Shown: piece by piece, positions 5,240 to 7,062 of the stretch
Layout: each line of letters begins with the position of its first letter
Position numbering within the stretch: the stretch's first letter is position 1
Source: Lentzea sp.
Lineage (GTDB): Bacteria > Actinomycetota > Actinomycetes > Mycobacteriales > Pseudonocardiaceae
NCBI GenBank assembly: GCA_030146905.1
Contig: JASLAV010000641.1
Span: 1-7,062 of the forward strand
Length of the DNA: 7,062 nucleotides
Direction: 5' to 3'
Notes under the pieces: generated by a model
The model's database searches: none
Told to the model about the DNA's origin: nothing
The model's input: only the letters and a program-made list of their open reading frames with translations
Made by a program: the position numbers and the translations under genes

Positions 5240-6376
5240 TCAGACACGGCCGTGCGGGTACTCCGGTGAACGGTGCTGGAACGAGAGGATGCGAGGGTTG
5301 AGGATGTTCCCTTCGCGGATCTCGACGGCACGACGGATGATCTCGCTGGAGTCCCAGTCGCCCGCCATCACCGGGCGCAGGTGCGGGAGCAGCGCTTCGC
5401 TAATCTCCCAGGTCGCCGAGTTCCACAGGTAGGACGGGCTGTGGTCGACGCCGTAGTAGCGCACGTTGTCGCCCACGAAGAAGTCCGGGTCCGAGAACGA
5501 GGTGGGGCGTGCCCACTCGAAGCCCATGCCCGCGTCGCAGGAGACGTCGACGACCAGCGTCCCGGGGGCCAAAGTGGACAGATCATCGTTGGTGAGGAAC
5601 GTCAACGGCGCGTCGGTGTCCTGGAGCACGCAGTTGACGATGATGTCGTGGTCCGCGAGGAGTTCCGCCAGGGGCACGCGACCGCCGCCGGCGAAGGCGT
5701 GGCTGCGCCGCGGATCGGCGGCGTCGTGGTCGAAGTGGATGATCCGCGCGGAGTGGATCGGCGAGCTGACCGCGGCGACACCGCGGTTGGTGAGGACGTC
5801 GACGTCGTGCACCCCGAGGGCGTTGAGCGCCGTCACGGCGCCTCGCGCGGTCGCGCCGAAGCCGATCACGACGGCGCGCAGCCGCCGCCCGTAGTCGCCG
5901 GTGGACCCGGCCAGCTGCATGGCGTGCAGCACAGAGCAGTAGCCGGCCAGCTCGTTGTTCTTGTGGAACACGTGCAGGCCGAACGAGCCGTCGGAGGTCC
6001 AGTGGTTCATCGCCTCGAAGGCGATGAGCGTCAGCCGGCGGTCGACGGCCAGCTGCGTGAGCTTCTCGTCCTGGACGCAGTGCGGCCAGCCCCACAGCAC
6101 CTGGCCCTCGCGCAGCTGCGCGATGTCCTCGGCGAGCGGCTTGAGCAGCAGGACGACGTCGCATTCCGCGATGAGGTCCTCCCGTGAGCGCAACCCCGCG
6201 ACGGATCCGGCGAGCTGCTCGTCGGAGACGCCGAAGTGCTTGCCGTAGCCGTGCTCGAGGTAGGTCCTGGCGCGCAGGTCCGCGTCGATCCGGTCCAGGT
6301 GCAGCGGGTGCAGGGGGAGCCGGAGCTCGTTCTCCTTGCGGGACTGCGCGATGACTCCGAGGCTGAGCTGGTCCAC
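5240..6376 (-). CDS. N5-(carboxyethyl)ornithine synthase-like oxidoreductase (alanine dehydrogenase superfamily)
   Basis: The 378-residue cytoplasmic NAD(P)H-dependent enzyme has an alanine-dehydrogenase-like N-terminal domain: RKENELRLPLHP at 13-24, Lys79 in LLLKPLAED and His99 in GWPHC. These match the pyruvate-binding Lys and catalytic His of alanine dehydrogenase. A Rossmann nucleotide-binding domain carries GFGATARGA at 172-180. Further blocks include NHWTSDGSFG near 124-133 and VDVSCDAGMGFEW at 276-288. The closest characterised type known to me is lactococcal N5-(L-1-carboxyethyl)-L-ornithine synthase, which reductively joins pyruvate and ornithine. That enzyme is only about 310 residues, so the true substrate here is open. 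The start is GTG 6376, with AGGA about 5 nt upstream. It appears to lead a minus-strand operon with GAF-ANTAR copy 2 and perhaps the glycosyltransferase. Confidence 0.85.
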   Translation of the reverse strand: MDQLSLGVIAQSRKENELRLPLHPLHLDRIDADLRARTYLEHGYGKHFGVSDEQLAGSVAGLRSREDLIAECDVVLLLKPLAEDIAQLREGQVLWGWPHCVQDEKLTQLAVDRRLTLIAFEAMNHWTSDGSFGLHVFHKNNELAGYCSVLHAMQLAGSTGDYGRRLRAVVIGFGATARGAVTALNALGVHDVDVLTNRGVAAVSSPIHSARIIHFDHDAADPRRSHAFAGGGRVPLAELLADHDIIVNCVLQDTDAPLTFLTNDDLSTLAPGTLVVDVSCDAGMGFEWARPTSFSDPDFFVGDNVRYYGVDHSPSYLWNSATWEISEALLPHLRPVMAGDWDSSEIIRRAVEIREGNILNPRILSFQHRSPEYPHGRV

Positions 6377-6404
6377 GTGTGTCCTGTTCCTTGGCGGAGT
6401 CAGT

Positions 6405-6443
6405 CACCACCCACGAGCCGTCGCGCGCTCTGGCCGGGTGGTG
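6405..6443 (-). promoter_or_regulatory. Leader hairpin upstream of the ornithine-synthase-like gene
   Basis: CACCACCC at 6405-6412 and GGGTGGTG at 6436-6443 are perfect 8-bp inverted repeats. Inside them GAGC 6415-6418 can pair with GCTC 6427-6430. The element ends 28 bp upstream of the GTG start at 6376, so it should lie in the mRNA leader if the promoter is the one proposed at 6486-6514. It could be an operator or an RNA control element. Confidence 0.45.
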
Positions 6444-6444
6444 G

Positions 6445-6491
6445 TCGAGCACCGGGCTCGATGTGAGGAATCAGGCCAGTCTGAGGAAATC
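6445..6491 (-). repeat. Dyad plus direct repeats in the ornithine-synthase-like gene control region
   Basis: TCGAGC at 6445-6450 and GCTCGA at 6456-6461 form a dyad with a 5-bp spacer. Next to it TGAGGAATC (6464-6472) and TGAGGAAATC (6482-6491) repeat, with starts 18 bp apart, close to two helical turns. Paired sites at such spacing often bind a regulator dimer. No specific protein can be named. Confidence 0.4.
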
Positions 6492-6514
6492 GGGAAATGG
6501 TCCCGTCATGTCCA
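6486..6514 (-). promoter_or_regulatory. Candidate promoter for the ornithine-synthase-like operon
   Basis: On the minus strand TGGACA (6514-6509) is a five-of-six match to TTGACA. Seventeen bases on lies GATTTC (6491-6486), a poor -10 in a locally AT-richer patch. A promoter somewhere in this 200-bp gap is likely because a terminator-like hairpin ends the NIPSNAP gene; the exact boxes are uncertain. Confidence 0.3.
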
Positions 6515-6553
6515 CGGTACACCCCCGCTGGGCGGCCGGAATCACGGCGACGT

Positions 6554-6573
6554 CCGGCCGCCCGGCGGGCCGG
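6554..6573 (-). terminator. Terminator-like hairpin after the NIPSNAP gene
   Basis: CCGGCC at 6554-6559 pairs with GGCCGG at 6568-6573 around an 8-nt GC-rich loop. It starts a few bases past the stop codon at 6577-6579 on the minus strand and has no T-tract. A shorter alternative stem (GCCC/GGGC, 6560-6570) overlaps it. Confidence 0.45.
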
Positions 6574-6576
6574 GTG

Positions 6577-6891
6577 TCAGCGGAGCCCGGAGTTCGGGGT
6601 CGGTTCCAGCCGGACGGTGGACTCGGAGCTGCCCGCCAACGCCGACACCGCGTCGGCCACGACCGCGCAGCGGGGATCGCCGTGGACGGCCTCCAGGACG
6701 CGTTCGCGGTCGTCCGCGTCCTCGAAGCGCCGGATCCAGACGAACGCGTCCTCGTCACCGGTCACGGTGAAGGACCCGACCACGGTCATTCCCCGCTCCC
6801 TGTGCAGCGGGATGACGGTCTCGTCCATGTACCGGGCCAGTTCGGCGCCGAAGCCGGCGCGGGCGTGTTCCGTGCGGATCTCGTAGAACAT
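6577..6891 (-). CDS. NIPSNAP-family protein
   Basis: The 104-residue protein begins MFYEIRTEHARAG and contains YMDETVIPLHRERGMTVVGS (about 21-40) and FVWIRRFEDADDRERV (about 50-65). These are hallmarks of the NIPSNAP family, small ferredoxin-like alpha-beta proteins of the dimeric alpha-beta barrel superfamily. Their biochemical role in bacteria is mostly unknown; they often occur beside small catabolic or biosynthetic enzymes. The start is set by GAGGAG 8 nt upstream of ATG 6891. It begins 24 bp after the stop of the SnoaL-like gene, so the two are probably one transcript. No signal peptide or membrane segment is visible. The C-terminal 20 residues are Ser/Thr/Pro-rich. Confidence 0.88.
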   Translation of the reverse strand: MFYEIRTEHARAGFGAELARYMDETVIPLHRERGMTVVGSFTVTGDEDAFVWIRRFEDADDRERVLEAVHGDPRCAVVADAVSALAGSSESTVRLEPTPNSGLR

Positions 6892-6915
6892 CGGTGTTGC
6901 TCCTCTGCGGAGTGG

Positions 6916-7062
6916 TCAGGGACGGGACGCGACCCGTTCGGCGGCAAGGGCGTAGACGTCGGGAGAGCCTTCCCACGGGCCGCTGCGCTGCACGGCCCAG
7001 CGGGTGATCAGCCAGTGCCCGTCGAGCCTGCGCAGTGACAGCTGCCAATAGCCGCGCATCGT
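6916..7062 (-). CDS. SnoaL/NTF2-like protein, C-terminal end only
   Basis: Forty-eight residues are visible, running in from beyond the window. They read RGYWQLSLRRLDGHWLITRW, then a short segment with PWEGSPDVYALAAERV, ending at TGA 6918-6916. The pattern of a beta-strand, a turn with Asp-Gly, a strand with Trp-x-Ile, then G-x-P-D and an Ala-rich helix is typical of the end of SnoaL-like nuclear-transport-factor-2 folds. Members are small cone-shaped enzymes such as cyclases, isomerases and dehydratases, or binding proteins. The catalytic residues lie outside the window, so no reaction can be given. It precedes the NIPSNAP gene by 24 bp on the same strand and third positions are strongly G/C. 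Confidence 0.65.
   Translation of the reverse strand, partial: TMRGYWQLSLRRLDGHWLITRWAVQRSGPWEGSPDVYALAAERVASRP

Noticed and set aside
5203..5247. GTG 5247 as the start of GAF-ANTAR copy 2
   Set aside because: The overlap with the upstream stop is tempting for coupling, but there is no ribosome binding site; ATG 5202 has AGGAG 6 nt away.
3733..5301. Plus-strand open frame of 522 codons
   Set aside because: It is antisense to the glycosyltransferase and GAF-ANTAR copy 2, low complexity and Arg-rich, without a ribosome binding site or domain.
5273..6187. Plus-strand open frame of 304 codons
   Set aside because: It is antisense to the ornithine-synthase-like gene, whose motifs are clear on the minus strand.
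1..7062. Mobile element, CRISPR array, tRNA or rRNA
   Set aside because: No transposase or integrase sequence, terminal repeats, regularly spaced repeats or tRNA-like cloverleaf was seen on either strand.

Overview
The window is about 70% GC (by eye), and its protein-coding codons almost always end in G or C. Actinobacterial gene families recur: GAF-ANTAR proteins, a short MerR-type regulator, an XRE-type TPR protein and a 67-residue cold-shock protein. This points to a filamentous or related actinomycete. A Pseudonocardiaceae member is my best guess from the look of the proteins; it is an inference, not a search result.

Layout from left to right. (1) Positions 1-735, minus strand: 3'-truncated TPR protein resembling the C-terminal part of XRE-TPR regulators but with no helix-turn-helix. 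(2) Positions 736-1084: divergent intergenic region holding the promoter and a hairpin-bearing leader for a plus-strand cold-shock gene (1085-1288), which is followed by two GC-rich terminator hairpins. (3) Positions 1377-1766: gene-less, lower-GC stretch full of potential hairpins, ending in a perfect 13-bp hairpin just upstream of a short plus-strand MerR-type regulator (1785-2156). (4) A run of minus-strand genes, read from right to left: an alanine-dehydrogenase-superfamily protein like N5-(carboxyethyl)ornithine synthase (6376-5240), a GAF-ANTAR protein (5202-4411), a GT4 glycosyltransferase (4339-3065) and a second GAF-ANTAR protein (2947-2162). The last ends 5 bp from the MerR-type gene, tail to tail. 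(5) Upstream of these, also on the minus strand: a 5'-truncated SnoaL/NTF2-like protein (7062-6916) and a NIPSNAP-family protein (6891-6577), separated from the ornithine-synthase-like gene by a 200-bp regulatory gap.

The theme that stands out is RNA-level control. Two ANTAR (RNA-binding antiterminator) proteins flank one glycosyltransferase gene. A hexaloop hairpin of the kind ANTAR domains bind, and a hairpin covering the ribosome binding site, lie just upstream of that glycosyltransferase. A cold-shock RNA chaperone and a structured untranslated stretch lie nearby. Whether these form one regulatory circuit is speculation. No insertion sequence, CRISPR array, tRNA or rRNA was seen. The window looks like a conserved chromosomal regulatory and metabolic neighbourhood, not a mobile island.
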